Shown: positions 29,420 to 40,997, counted from the first letter of the stretch. The stretch: DNA of 64,000 bases from Erigeron canadensis (GCF_010389155.1 NC_057769.1:30566735-30630734); one strand, 5' to 3'. Notes: generated by a model not told the origin, from the letters alone. Numbers and translations: made by a program.

Positions 29420-30955
29420 TTAACATGTGGATAAATATCATTTAATGAAAGATGTCATAGAGTACACTAAAATAGAACCAATTGTCTTTCGTTGCATATC
29501 AACAATACTATAAAACTAAACAATCATGTAGATTACCAAATATAAAAAGATAAAATATAGACAATTATGTCTCAACTCGATCGAGGTTAAAAACTAAAAA
29601 AACTGCCTCTGGTCTATAAAATGTTGAACTTTATGTCTCTATCAAACACCACCGATTTATATATTATTACCTTACTGGAAGAAGGAGAAATTTTACTCTC
29701 CTATAGACATATATACCATTAGAAACAATAATTAGTTTTTTAAACCAAATGCAAATTGACGAAGTGTTATGAGTTGATAAACCATGATGTGGTCCTGGCT
29801 AGTTGCTCTTGCCTGCTTGGTGGTTGTTTATGATTAAGGGCAAAGTCGTTAGTGCCACCAACCAATGAGTGGTTACTATCATGCATAAGACAAAAGTTGG
29901 AGGGTAAAACTGTATTTTAAAGTTTTCAAAAAACACTATTAGAGAATCGAACTTTTACAAGGCCATTTTTGATATTTTATTAACCACATGGGCTTTATTG
30001 GGCCAAAAGTCAGGTGATAAGATATAAATTGAATCGACAGTCGACCAATGACCCTTTTACCTTTTTGGGGTTTGTAGATGTCGCCATTTCCATTTCCAAA
30101 TTTGTCAATTAAACAATTTATTCTTTTTCATTTACAAACTTGCAATAAGTATAAGTTATAGTGCTTGTATCATAGAAATCTAATATGCTGAAATCATTTT
30201 CTCCACCTCATTTATGTTACCATATACTAAATGGACAATAGCGTGATGCGATGGTGATAACAGTGAAGAGTGGCGGTAGCGTACAACGATGGTGGTGGTG
30301 GTGGTGGTGACGATGTAATGATGATGGTGGCGCCGGCGATTGGTGATGGTGGCAGTGGAATGGTGGTGATGGCGACGGCGATTGGTTGTAGTGACGGCTG
30401 CATCGATTGATAGTTTCAGTAAATTGGTACAAATAGTTCTCACAAATTTATATAAATTTTTAGGGGTAGTTTTGGTAGAAAAGAAGTTGATGGGAAATTA
30501 GAACTAAACAAATATAGAGTATTTTGAGGATAAAAGAAATGCTTAAAGTCTTAAAGAAAAAGGGATGTACTTTTTATGAAATAGTATTAAAAAATTATTA
30601 ATCCCATGTTGAAAGTCGTACATTTTAGATACAGGAAATGATCAATATACATCTTTAACCTATTTACAACATCTAACAATGAACTCTTTAAATAAATACA
30701 CTACCTCGTTACATCAATTACATACATTATCTGTCATCGCCACCACCCCAACTAGTACCATTCATTGCCACCACCATTGTAGTATTGCATGGATACCCGA
30801 CTAGTTAAGTTAATTACTAGTTTAATAATATATTTCGTTAGCCTCTTTAAGTGCTTTATATGCAATTGGTCAAATTTTTCTTTTTTAGGTAATTTAGTAT
30901 ACGTATTAGTAAATAGACTATCAACAAATCGCTACGTAGTCTCCTGAGTACAGAC
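29420..30955. other. Intergenic DNA with GGT/ATG trinucleotide tract
   Basis: Positions 30240-30410 are a GGT/GAT/GGC-rich tract whose minus-strand frames give His/Thr/Ser runs (rejected as genes). Positions 30735-30790 hold a complementary CCA-rich tract. Both resemble the trinucleotide blocks near Helitron-like ends at 480-590 and 38250-38320. Confidence 0.5.
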
Positions 30956-30959
30956 ATAA

Positions 30960-31315
30960 TAGTAGCGGAACCAGGATTGCGAGTAACCCGTAGCACAAAA
31001 CTTTTATTACAAGCTTCATATTCGTGCAAAGTAACATCAATAACTAGATTGTTACGATTATTAAGTATTTTTCACTATTTTAACATTTTGATAAGAGTTT
31101 AATGCTTTTATTTGTTTTCGTTTCCAATTTAGTTACTCAAATTCATTTCTATAAGTTTTGTTGCTATAAAAAATCTTTCAAAACTTTAAAGTTATCTACG
31201 TGGACCGGTATCCCAAAATTTGTTGACCCGTATCACCAATAAAAAACGAACGTATTTCATAAAATTGCGGATCCGTAGCTTCGGCTACCCTCCCTCTGAT
31301 TTAGTGCCGCCCATG
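30960..31315 (+). mobile_element. hAT-like MITE, copy C, with perfect 8-bp target duplication
   Basis: Flanked by AGACATAA at 30952-30959 and 31316-31323. The left end TAGTAGCGGAACCAGG and right end GTGCCGCCCATG are decayed inverted repeats of the consensus CAGGGGCGGAACCAGG. An 8-bp duplication with CAG-type ends indicates the hAT superfamily. This copy anchors the family assignment of copies A and B. Confidence 0.88.
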
Positions 31316-31656
31316 AGACATAATACAAGATGAAAGACTATAAAGAAGCTAAACATCATAAATGGTCCGGATCTTAAATGTAAGAGAAATAAAATGGAGA
31401 TGAAAAGATCTCAAACTAAAATCCCAAAGACTAAGGACCGTGCGCTCTCACCCTAGTTTATTTTTGAAAAATGCCTCATAAAGTCATACAGACCGACCCA
31501 GATTGACATAAATCCTTTAAAGCAAATTATAAACCCAAATCGAGTTACATCCGAATAATCAAATACATCATCATTAATGTTATCTCTCAAACAAGATATG
31601 CAGTTAAGGACCAAACTCTTTGTATAATGGTCCATAAAACACGTCCAAGTACTATT

Positions 31657-32461
31657 GGGTGTTTGGTAGAAGGAAATCAAAGAGAATGGAATTGAAATGG
31701 AGAATGGAAAAAGAGTGAATGGGAATAAACATGGAATCATGAAATTCATTACCTTGTTTGGTATGAGTAGAGAGTTAAAATTAAGAAATGTTATAAAGAA
31801 TGTTGTTTTGTATTTTTATGAAACAAGATTACATACTTTGTGGAAACCATATATAATAAATATTATATCTTCATCTGAAATACTTGTTTAGTTTCATTGT
31901 GAAAGGAAAAAACAGAAAACATTAATAATGTTTTTTTTAGCACAAAATCAATTATATATTCAAAGGAAATACGTATTCTAATCTAATTGAATCCAAAAGT
32001 TACAGTTAGTTTTAGATCTTTTAAAACTACAAATTCATAAAGTTTCCACAAATCAATAAGGTATGAAAGAAGTCATCTAATCTAACTTTTAAAGAAAAAG
32101 AAAAGATTAGGAGACTGATTTTTATTGGGGATGAAGATGAACATTAACTTTCAATTTATGGCTTTGAGTTACAATCACTAGAGAGTAGGTAATTTATTTT
32201 GTGATAGAATGTGCAATGCACGTGTTCTATCTTCTTTATACCCACTAGTTTTGACAAAGGAGCTCCTCATTCACATGAGAATGGACCGTGGGATATTTCC
32301 TTACTAAATTTACATTCTCATGCTTTCTCTAATTCTTTTAAAGAATCAAAATCATGGAAAGAGAATGATACAGTAACTCTTCAATTCCATTCTCTATGAC
32401 CAACAAACAAGAGAAATGTTTCTCTTTCTCATCTTTGCATTTCATTGTACCAAACACCACC
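31657..32461. mobile_element. TIR element of about 800 bp
   Basis: Inverted ends GGGTGTTTGGTA and TACCAAACACCACC bound a region with 'gagaatggaattg...' at left and its approximate complement 'caattccattctc' near 32380. No clean target duplication was seen, so the superfamily is open. It abuts the LINE tail at 32462. Confidence 0.55.
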
Positions 32462-33190
32462 TTAGAAGTGGTGCTCCAGATTCGATCAAGATCTTCTTGA
32501 GTGCATTGTTTTGAAATTTAAATCGCACCATTTTCCCTAAATAAATTCCGATTCTTTGCTCAAATTTTACTCTTGACCTTTTCTTTCGACTAGGAGTTCC
32601 ATCAAGGCATGTGTCATTTCTCATTTTTCGCAAGCCACGTTGCATAGATGGCTGCAAATGTCACAACTTTGGCTACCTTGAAAAGACACAAGAAATCGTC
32701 GATAGAAAAAACAAATATAGGTGTTATCTTCCAGAACTGATATATATGACTATATAACATGAGAAAAGTGAGTATGGGGCTGTTATGCACCCAACTTGGG
32801 TGAAAAACCTCTCACATACCAATATTTTAATATTTTGAATAAATGTTTGCCCCCCATGATTTTTATGGTTTAAAAAAAGGTATGTGAGGGGTTTTTCACC
32901 CAACTTAGGTGCCTAACAGGTTCATATTCCCTTCCCCCATATAACATATTAGTGAACTCGCAAGATATTAAAAGGTGTTCCATTGTTTCATGAAACTGAT
33001 TGCAATGAACTTAAAGGAGAGAAAAGACTTGGATATTTCGTTAACAAAAGCAGCTTTTGTGGGTAATTGATCCATAACCGCCCTCCAATTCCGGATCCCA
33101 TTTATTCCATACAAAATTGAACTCCTTGACCCCAACAGTGAAGTTTCCAAGAATATGTCTAATTGCGGCAACCGAAAAATTACCACTTAA
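32462..33190 (-). pseudogene. Decayed LINE tail (zf-RVT region)
   Basis: The minus strand reads 'NWRAVMDQLPTKAAFVNEIS' and 'KQWNTF' (33100-32970), the zf-RVT pattern of plant LINEs. Further on, in another frame, it reads 'AAIYATWLAKNEK' (about 32655-32610), like the usual LINE C-terminus 'W..RN'. Frameshifts and stops abound, and a MITE separates the two parts. Confidence 0.65.
32770..32935. mobile_element. Palindromic MITE nested in the LINE tail
   Basis: The arms pair over about 50 bp: 'gcacccaacttgggtgaaaa...ctcacatacc' (32787-32820) with 'ggtatgtgag...caacttaggtgc' (32879-32912). Weaker pairing continues outward through 'ctgtta' and 'taacag'. The loop is about 58 bp. The target duplication was not resolved. 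Confidence 0.75.
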
Positions 33191-33274
33191 TGTCAATATG
33201 GTAGGTGGCCCCATTGGTAAGGTATTTTATCTTGGGAATATCTACATGGATTTGAATCTAACTCTTTAGGGGTC

Positions 33275-33480
33275 GTTTGGTTCGCGGAATTTTCAGGATT
33301 TAATAAGAATTGGAATTTGAATATCATACTTTACCATGTTTGGTTGGAAGAGTTGATGAAATTGGAATTGCAAGCTTTCCCTCAAATTCTCAAAATCATG
33401 GAATTCAAGATTCCATCACAAAATGGATGGAATCTTTACATTCCAATGGAATGTTTACAAATTTACCAAAATGCCTTTAA
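33275..33480. mobile_element. One end of a TIR element
   Basis: GGGGTCGTTTGGTTCGCGGA is a common plant hAT/PIF-type MITE terminus, followed by 'ggaatt' words in both orientations. The matching right end was not found before the AT-only tract that follows. Confidence 0.4.
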
Positions 33481-34015
33481 ATAACATATATTATTACTTA
33501 TGTTATGTTATTATTATATCATTTATATTATTAATCTTTTTATATATTTATATTATTAAACTTTTTATATATTTATATTATTATTTTTTATATTTATAAA
33601 AATATTATATAAAACTAATAAATAATAATAATAATATAAATATTATATTATTTATATTATTAATATTTTTATATATTTATATTTTTGTTATTTTATATAT
33701 TTATAATAATATTATATAAAAATAGTAAATAATAATAATATAAATAAATAATAATATTATTATTATATTATTTACTAGTATATTATTAATATTTTTATAT
33801 CTTTAAACTATTATTATTTTATAGATTTTTAATAATATTATATAAAAATAATAAATAATAATATAAATAATATAATATTAATATTATTATATTATTACTA
33901 TTTTTATATATTTATACTATTATTTTTTTTTATATATTTACAATAATATTGTATAAAATTATTATTTTTTAAATATACTATTTTTTTTTCTTATTATTAT
34001 TATAGTATTAATATT
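33480..34015. repeat. Low-complexity AT-only tract of about 530 bp
   Basis: It is almost entirely A and T, built from 'tattatta', 'aataataa' and 'atatattta' words in both orientations, with repeated blocks 'tattattaatattttta'. It can form many hairpins. No coding content. Confidence 0.9.
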
Positions 34016-34059
34016 TTTTTCCTTTTTGTTTTTTCTTCATTTTTTTCATAGTTTCTTTT

Positions 34060-34320
34060 TTTTTTTTTTGCTTTTGTGTTCTCAACCACCGCCACGTTAC
34101 ACTTTTTTACACACTCCGCATTACTACTCAAATTTTGCCATATCGGATCCCGTTCATTTTTTTCTTTCGGTTTTGCTTAATTTGTTGTACAATATTTTTT
34201 GCTTTTGTGTTCTATTCTGTTGGTTCATCATATATTTCACATCACTTTGTCATATCGGATCCCATTTGGGGTTTATTCTTGGTTTTTTCCATAATTTTCT
34301 TGCTTTTGTGTTCTCAGGTA
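34060..34320. repeat. Imperfect tandem repeat upstream of a Helitron end
   Basis: 'ttgcttttgtgttct' occurs near 34068, 34198 and 34299, and 'catatcggatccc' near 34139 and 34250. This gives about 2.5 diverged units of roughly 100-130 bp. The overlapping 73- and 100-codon ORFs are Phe-rich by-products. Confidence 0.75.
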
Positions 34321-34358
34321 GACTATAATAATAAACTCGCATTAACACGACAATAGAA

Positions 34359-34387
34359 GCCCCGCAAAGCGGGGCAAACCTCACTAG
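34359..34387 (+). mobile_element. Helitron 3' terminus
   Basis: A perfect stem GCCCCGC/GCGGGGC with an AAA loop (34359-34375) is followed eight bases later by CTAG (34384-34387) then T. This is the textbook Helitron 3' end. The upstream repeat and AT tract are probably its body; the 5' end is not defined. Confidence 0.8.
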
Positions 34388-35044
34388 TTATTAATAAAAC
34401 AAATCCCCCCTATTAAATATTTATGTATTTGAAATACCTTATTTGTCCTTGGACTTTTTTGTTTTTTTTCTTTACGTAACTACTAAAAATCTCTAATAAA
34501 ACAGACCGCTTTCCCCACTACTGCCACAACATTGCGCAGGTACCATGCTCGTTGTATATTAAGCATTCGTGTAGTTTAAAAGTAAGAATAAAGAAAATTA
34601 TCACCTAATGTAATTTGATAGAGAATGTTTCGAGCTGGCATAAAAGTTTGTTGGATTCATTCATAATCATTAATTTAGTTTTTTAGTTCTTTTGTAATAT
34701 CGAAAGAAAAAAAAAATACTGGTTGGGACATACAAGCCCAGCCCAAACTGTTACTGAAATTCCAATCCTAGCTAGGTTAACATAGAAGTTTAACCCAGGC
34801 TTTTAGTCCATTTACTGGTCTAATTCTAGATCGAAAAAGTATTCGCACATCAAGACCCTATAAAGAAGAGTAAACGTCTATTTTGGCCAAATCGTTCCAA
34901 TTAAAGGCGCAGTCAAGGGTGGTGTTCAAACTACCTTATATTAGGGTTGGCGCTAGCTTAGCTTCTAACTAATGTAGCCCCATAAAGCTCATCTGGCCCC
35001 AAAGTAATACGTATCCTGTAAAAGCGGTAACATTCATCTATACT

Positions 35045-35757
35045 TCTGTACTACTATATAAAAATTATAAGCCCATGTTGAAAGTTGACAAAAATGAGAC
35101 ATGCGAATTGACCAAAATACCCTTAATGAATTAAATCACCATCAACTCTTAATATTAAATTACACAATTAGTCCATCTACCAATAAACTAAAACAGGATT
35201 GGGATGTTCTTGAAACGACATGTGGCGTAATCCTTGATCGACACGTGTCCTTTTAATTTATTTATTTTATTAAAAAAGTTTTTTTAATTGTATATAGATT
35301 CAATTTTTTTATTAGACTTAGAATCAAACTCTAACTCTAAGCTTATAGATACAAAAAAAAAGAGTTTTTTGAATTGTATAAATTTTCAATTTCTTTATTA
35401 GACTTAAAATTAAACTCTACCTCTTAGCTTATAGATACAAAATAAATTATAACCTTATTTGATTGATCGTTTTCTCATTAATAAAATTTTCTCTTTTTCT
35501 TTCTCAATTTTTCAACTCCTATTACTTATAATAAGGTAATAACATGAACGCTTCAAAATTCGAGTTTACGATCCAAAATCACAAGGCTATTTACTGTCAT
35601 TCTCTATTCTTATACAAGTTCCGATTTTAATGTGATTTTAAAATTTTAAGGTAAAATTTATTCAATTTCTGGCTGTTGCAATCACTTTCGTATTTCTTTG
35701 CTTCTAATTGACTTATTTGTTACTATATTATATATATCATCATCATCACAGTTATAT
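35045..35757 (+). mobile_element. Helitron, plus-orientation copy
   Basis: It begins TCTGTACTACTATATAAAAA, a Helitron-like 5' TC end. Its body is the reverse complement of the interrupted Helitron beside it (shared words 'ttgatcgacacgtgtc' and 'cttatttgattgatc'). It contains an internal 83-84 bp tandem duplication (about 35280-35362 and 35364-35447). The 3' end is unclear where it meets the convergent copy. Confidence 0.55.
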
Positions 35758-35763
35758 AATATA

Positions 35764-37800
35764 CTAGTTGTAATACCCGTACGATGTACGATAGTTATAT
35801 ACCTATATAGATTGTATCATAAAAAAAATCTTAATATGTTACATACATGATTTGTCAAATAAATTGTGGTTAAAGTAAACCGATAATCGAAGTTAAATTA
35901 TAATAAACGGTAATGATAAATACAATATATGTTTACTTAGAATTTTAGATTTACCTTAAATTTTTACAATCACATCAAAGTCGGAACTTGTAAGGATAGT
36001 GGATGATAGCAAATGGTCTTATGATTTCGGATCGTAAACTCAAAAATTTAAAGTCTTCACGTTAATAACTTATTATAAGTAATATAAGTAATAGGGGTTG
36101 AATAATTGCGAAAAAAGAAAGACAATTTAATTAATGAGAAAATGATCAATCAAATAAGGTTATATATAATATGTTTTGTATCTATAAGTAAGAGTTAGAA
36201 TTTAATTATAAGTCTAATAAGGAAATTGAATTTAGAGTTAACTACTGAAATGGTACCTAACGTTTGCGCCATATTACTGGTTTCATACCTTTCCTTTTGA
36301 AATTACGCTGATCATACCCCAACGTATGCAAATTTCCACTTGGACCAAACTGGAGGCTAACACCGTCACGTGGCCGTTAAAAACCCTCCCACGTGACTTG
36401 CACGTGAAAAGTAAAGATGTAATATTGCGTTTATTAATTACTTAAATGGTACCTAACGTTTGCATGATATTCCTAATTTCATACCTAATGTTTTTCTTAA
36501 TTACTTAAATGGTACCTAATGTTAAGTTATTAATTTTTTTTTATTTTTTTAAATTGAAAGGTGAATTCCGTTTTAAGTTAATGTCTTAAAAACTAGTATT
36601 TTAGTCATACTGGTGTGGAAATTTTTTTGGTATTATCGATATTACCGAAAATACTGGCCGCTATGACTATTTTTAATTTGTTTTATTTTTCTTTTATGAA
36701 AATTTTTCAATACTTGTTACAATTTAACGAAAATTGTTAAAATGCACTTATAATCCAGTAAAAAATAATACAAAATAGATTTTTCATAACAAAATATAAG
36801 TTTAAAGCTCACAAATAACCAAAAATAGTAATAAAGTATCATAAAAACAATTTTAAAAAAATTTCAAATTTTCTTTTTTGAAAATACTGGAAATACCGCA
36901 ATGGTAATACCGGAATATTCCAGGAATACCAGAAATACCAGTCAGTATTTACTGCGACACAAAGCTTAAAGCAATGTTTTAAATACCGGTAAATACCGGC
37001 CGATATTTCTGGTATTACCGTTGCGGTATTCCCAATATTTTCGAAAAGAAAATTTGAATTTTTTATAAAATTATTTTCATGATACTTTAATGCTATTTTT
37101 AGTTATTTGTGAACTTTAAACTTATATTTTGTTATGAAAAACTTATTTGGTATTATTTTTACTGGATTATAAGTGCATTTTGACTAGTTTCGTTAAATTG
37201 TAACAAGTTTTGAAAAATTTTCATAAAAGAAAAATAAAACAAATTAAAAATAGTCGTACCGGCTAGTATTTTCGGTTACACCGATAATACCAAAAAAAAT
37301 TTCACACCAGTATGACTAAAATACCAGTTTTTGAAACATTCACTTAAAACGGAATTCATCTTTCAAAAGAAAAAAACAAAAAAAACTTAATAACTAAACA
37401 TTAGGTACCATTTTAGTAATTAAGAAAAACATTAGGTATGTAATCAGAAATATCGTGCAAACGTTAAGTACTATTTAAGTAATTAAGAAGCGTGAAATTA
37501 CATCTTTACCCCTCACGTGCAAGTCACGTGAGGGAGTTTTTAACCGCCACGTGACGGCGTTAGCCTTCAATATGGTCCGAGTGGAAATTTACATATGTTG
37601 GGTATGATCAGCGTAATTTCGAAAGAAAATGTATGAAACCATCAATATGATGTAAACATTAGGTACCATTTCAGTAATTAACTCTTGAATTTATATAGAA
37701 TTAAAAAAAAAAACTAATTTAATAAAATAAATAAACTAATTAAAAAGACACGTGTCGATCAAGAATTAGTTTATTGGTGGATAATAATCAAAAATACATA
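35764..37800 (-). mobile_element. Helitron, minus-orientation copy, split by a MULE
   Basis: Its 3' end is clear on the minus strand: hairpin CGTAC/GTACG (35778-35790), then GGTATTACAA, then CTAG (35764-35767). The body runs 35790-36234 and resumes at 37694-37800, matching the neighbouring plus copy in reverse. The 1450-bp gap between the halves is the MULE. The first 350 bp also match 12181-12580. Confidence 0.7.
36235..37684. mobile_element. 1.45-kb foldback Mutator-like element with perfect 9-bp target duplication
   Basis: Flanked by TTGAATTTA at 36226-36234 and 37685-37693. The ends are GAGTTAACTACTGAAATGG and its near-exact complement. The two arms (about 700 bp each) pair along nearly their whole length, leaving a loop near 36955-36980. 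Each arm repeats the subterminal word 'acttaaatggtacctaa'. No transposase ORF is present. A 9-bp duplication with very long inverted repeats is the TIR-MULE signature. Confidence 0.92.
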
Positions 37801-38119
37801 TACCACTTGATATAAAATATATTTTTTTAATTAAATGTTAAGATTATATAAATATTTATTAGGCTTTCATATAGAACGTATCAAATTTTTGATATTAATC
37901 ATATTGTTCATTAAGTTAGGTTATATTTAAACGTAAATTAGATAAACTAAAAGACTTCTTTTCGAAAGTACTAAAATCCCGTTTGGTTTTGTATCCAAAT
38001 TAATTATTTTTGTATAATAACAATATTTTTTAACATAATATATATGGTAAGTAAATAAATATTAATATTAATAGTATAATATAAGTTTGATTAGTATAAA
38101 GAAGCTAAAAATTTAGATA

Positions 38120-38345
38120 TAGATTAAAAAAACACATGTCGTTTACATATTACGCCATGTGTCGATTAAATGATAGTACAATCCTGTTTTAGTTTATTTG
38201 TAGATATCTCTACTAAACCCCTTTAAATCAAATACATTTACCTACACCAATTAATGCCACCACCACCATCACCATCACCATCCCTTGCCGCCATCACACC
38301 ACCGTCATTGCCGGCTCGCAGCTGCATTGCGCGGGTACCATGCTT
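38120..38345. mobile_element. Helitron-related debris with CCA-rich tract
   Basis: Positions 38130-38210 resemble the 5' part of the Helitron at 35182-35250 in reverse ('cacatgtcgttt', 'attacgcca', 'aatcctgttttagttta'). They are followed by a CCACCATCACC-rich tract and a GC-rich end 'gcattgcgcgggtaccatgct'. Nearly the same end word occurs at 34530-34555 ('acattgcgcaggtaccatgct'). Confidence 0.5.
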
Positions 38346-38596
38346 TAATAGTAAAAGATTATAACTCCGAGAAAAAACAACCCGACCAACCAATCCATAT
38401 CCGACCTCCCCTAAATTCTGATTAGTAAACCAATTCGCCTATGACACTTGCTACACCAAAAAAGAAACCATAATAAGAACACTAAAAGGATAAACGGTCC
38501 CCAAAATCACCAACATAGATCATTTGGATTAGTATATGACCTCACATTATTCATCATACAACAATAAACATTTGATAAAAAAAAAACATACATATT

Positions 38597-39919
38597 TTAG
38601 ACCCCAGACCATCGATGAACAAAAACGCCAGCATCTCTAAGCCCTTTAAACAGGCTCAAACAGTCGTTGCACCGATTATTTCTACAATCAACACCCTCAG
38701 AGCAATCTATAAACATCTCATCAACATGACAAATTGCTCCACTTTCAAATAACTCAAAAAGGACTTTCAACTGTGTCACTTCTGCATTCATCTTAAGCAC
38801 CACAAAGTCACCATCTTTCGCGGTTTCCTTAAACCAGTTAATGAATTCAAACCGTTCATCGTGCAATGGAGCCTCATAGTAATCAACAACTTGGTTAAAA
38901 CTAGGAGAAAGCTTATCGTTTTGAACAAGTCCCGGGTGATAAACAAATGTGACGCCGGGCTTTTTGACATAAGCAGAGAGAGCAGATACATTGTGATCAA
39001 CCACATAGACATTAAACATTTGTGGATGGATTGGGTAATTTGGTCCTATTTCACCTGTCCCCATGTTGATGTAAATTAGCTTGTTTCTTGATGAAACATT
39101 CATGAATTCGGGCAAATAAGCTACAAACTTTTGATCATGATCAAGAGGCTCCATATGTTGCATAAAAGGTTTGTTTCTTGAAATAGATGGGCACACACTA
39201 GGAAGTTTAAAATCCTTAAAATCCATTACATTGTTCAACTTTTTCTTGAAAATGATCAATGCAAATGACCCAACCCCACAAACATGAAAAATGTCTGAAC
39301 TTCTTAGTAGTAAAGATACCGGTGTGACAGATCTTATCAAGCTGCCCATATGGTAAGTACTAGAGAACCCGACAAGCATAGCACCGATGCCTCCAGGTCT
39401 TAAAACACGTTCGATCTCTAGAACGAGACGAGCTGGGATAGGAACCCGATCAAAAGTTCTTGACAATACAAAATCAAATGAGTTGGTTTCAAACTCCACT
39501 TGATCATCTTCAACTTGTTTTTGTAAAATTAGGGATGAAATCGGGCTTTTATAAACACTAAACGCTTCATTGAATCCTAATTCTTTCAATGTTAACAAAT
39601 CCAAACCCGAATTTTCCCCTACACATAATGCTCTTGCATCAAGACTTAACATGTTTTTATTCATGAGCTCTTCAACTACACTAGCACTTAAATTCTTACC
39701 ATATCCCACATTTTGTATATTTTCCCTTATTTTCATATGTGAGTAATCTAACGAACATTCGTCTAGATTCACCAAGATTTGCTCATTTGTCGTGATTTCA
39801 TATGATATACGAGTAAATGAAACAATAACCATAGCTATCACGAAACATAAACACGCTAGAATCAATCGTCTAGCCATTCCCCCACGTACTACTTGCCATT
39901 TTACACCTTTAAAATCCAT
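38597..39919 (-). CDS. Membrane-anchored plant methyltransferase-like protein (single exon, 440 aa)
   Basis: The minus-strand ORF reaches back to an ATG at 39952. The ATG at 39919 is preferred because the protein then starts 'MDFKGVKWQVVRGGMARRL', a basic cytosolic tail before one transmembrane segment (about residues 19-35), making a type II protein. A class I methyltransferase-like fold follows: 'ALCVGENSGLDLLTLKELG' (97-115, degenerate SAM motif I), 'FDFVLSRTFDRVP' (148-160) and 'ERVLRPGG' (170-177). The C-terminal half includes 'YINMGTGEIGPNYP', 'DFVVLKMNAEVTQLKVLFEL' and a Cys-rich stretch (CSEGVDCRNNRCNDCL). It resembles Arabidopsis 'SAM-dependent methyltransferase superfamily' membrane proteins (At5g01710/At3g05390 type, from memory). 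The weak motif I leaves catalysis uncertain. The substrate is unknown; Golgi or ER location is inferred from topology. Confidence 0.85.
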   Translation of the reverse strand: MDFKGVKWQVVRGGMARRLILACLCFVIAMVIVSFTRISYEITTNEQILVNLDECSLDYSHMKIRENIQNVGYGKNLSASVVEELMNKNMLSLDARALCVGENSGLDLLTLKELGFNEAFSVYKSPISSLILQKQVEDDQVEFETNSFDFVLSRTFDRVPIPARLVLEIERVLRPGGIGAMLVGFSSTYHMGSLIRSVTPVSLLLRSSDIFHVCGVGSFALIIFKKKLNNVMDFKDFKLPSVCPSISRNKPFMQHMEPLDHDQKFVAYLPEFMNVSSRNKLIYINMGTGEIGPNYPIHPQMFNVYVVDHNVSALSAYVKKPGVTFVYHPGLVQNDKLSPSFNQVVDYYEAPLHDERFEFINWFKETAKDGDFVVLKMNAEVTQLKVLFELFESGAICHVDEMFIDCSEGVDCRNNRCNDCLSLFKGLRDAGVFVHRWSGV

Positions 39920-40399
39920 TAGAAAACGATGGGTATGAAACAAACTTAACAAAGAGATCGATCAAATAATAATAAAAATCGTTACGCTAGAAATTAATGG
40001 TTTAGCGGGTACAAAACCTTGAGGATGTGTGATTTCCACCCACTAGTAATACTGTCGAAATTTGCAATCCTAACCACGCCTTCATCGGAATCCTATTTAT
40101 CATTCTTGTCTTGAATCGCTTGTGTTCCATTATTAGGACAAACAATAATATTGGCAATGTATCTACATGATCATATATATATATAAAATGATCGAAATGG
40201 CAATTTTTACATATTGTTTGAACTAATGAACAAGCTAGGGGGCTTGAATTTTTATATATTTGAATGAGTTAAGAAAAATGAAAGATTGTTGTAATGTATT
40301 GGTGGATGTAGATATAAAATGAAGATGAAAAACATGAAATGATCGAAAACGAGTGATTTTAATGAGTGTTTAAAATGTAGAAGCGGGAATCATGGGCAT

Positions 40400-40851
40400 C
40401 CCCAATAAATATGGATACGTTATATTACATGTGAGACTTCTTGATATGCTAAAAATAATTGTTAAATCATATTTTGACATTTGGTCAACTGTTATAGTTT
40501 GTTTCGTACATGTAATCAAGTCAAACTGTCAAAGTCTTTCTTGAGATTGGATGTGATATCAACTTCAAATCATCGACTCTTGAGTTGAACTCGATCGATT
40601 GTTATTTTTTTTCTTGAACTCGACTGACTTTTTAGTAGGACTCGACTTGAATTTGATTGCTAACTGAAATGCGTTGTATTATTTTGATTTGTAGTTGTCT
40701 AGATTTGTTTTTTGAGAATTAAGGTATGTTTTATGGTTGATAACTTGATATCTAGATAGTATTTAGCAGTGTTGAGTCATCGGCATGTCTATGACCCATT
40801 CCTCGTTACATATAGAAGTTTAAGCTAATTAATATACTTCTTCACACTGTT

Positions 40852-40883
<32 letters not shown>

Positions 40884-40990
40884 CTTCTTTACGGTTAAAA
40901 AAAATGAAAAAACTAAATATATGGTTGTCATGTACATAACCAATTACAAATTAATTTGTTAGTATTTATTGTACAATGAATATATGTTTA
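40400..40990. other. Intergenic DNA upstream of the methyltransferase-like gene
   Basis: No gene seen. A (TA)n microsatellite lies at about 40855-40882. The promoter of the minus-strand gene should lie within 39950-40450, but no convincing TATA was singled out. Confidence 0.5.
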
Positions 40991-40997
40991 GGCTCCT

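Noticed and set aside
30180..30443. Minus ORFs of 87 and 71 codons rich in His, Thr and Ser
   Set aside because: They are translations of a GGT/GAT trinucleotide tract; several frames are open for the same reason.
34026..34356. Overlapping 100- and 73-codon Phe-rich ORFs as membrane proteins
   Set aside because: T-rich tandem repeat read in two frames; both overlap and end at a Helitron terminus.
39920..39952. Longer start for the methyltransferase-like protein (11 extra residues)
   Set aside because: The family-like N-terminus begins at MDFKGVKWQ, just before the basic tail and membrane anchor. The extra residues look like leader sequence.
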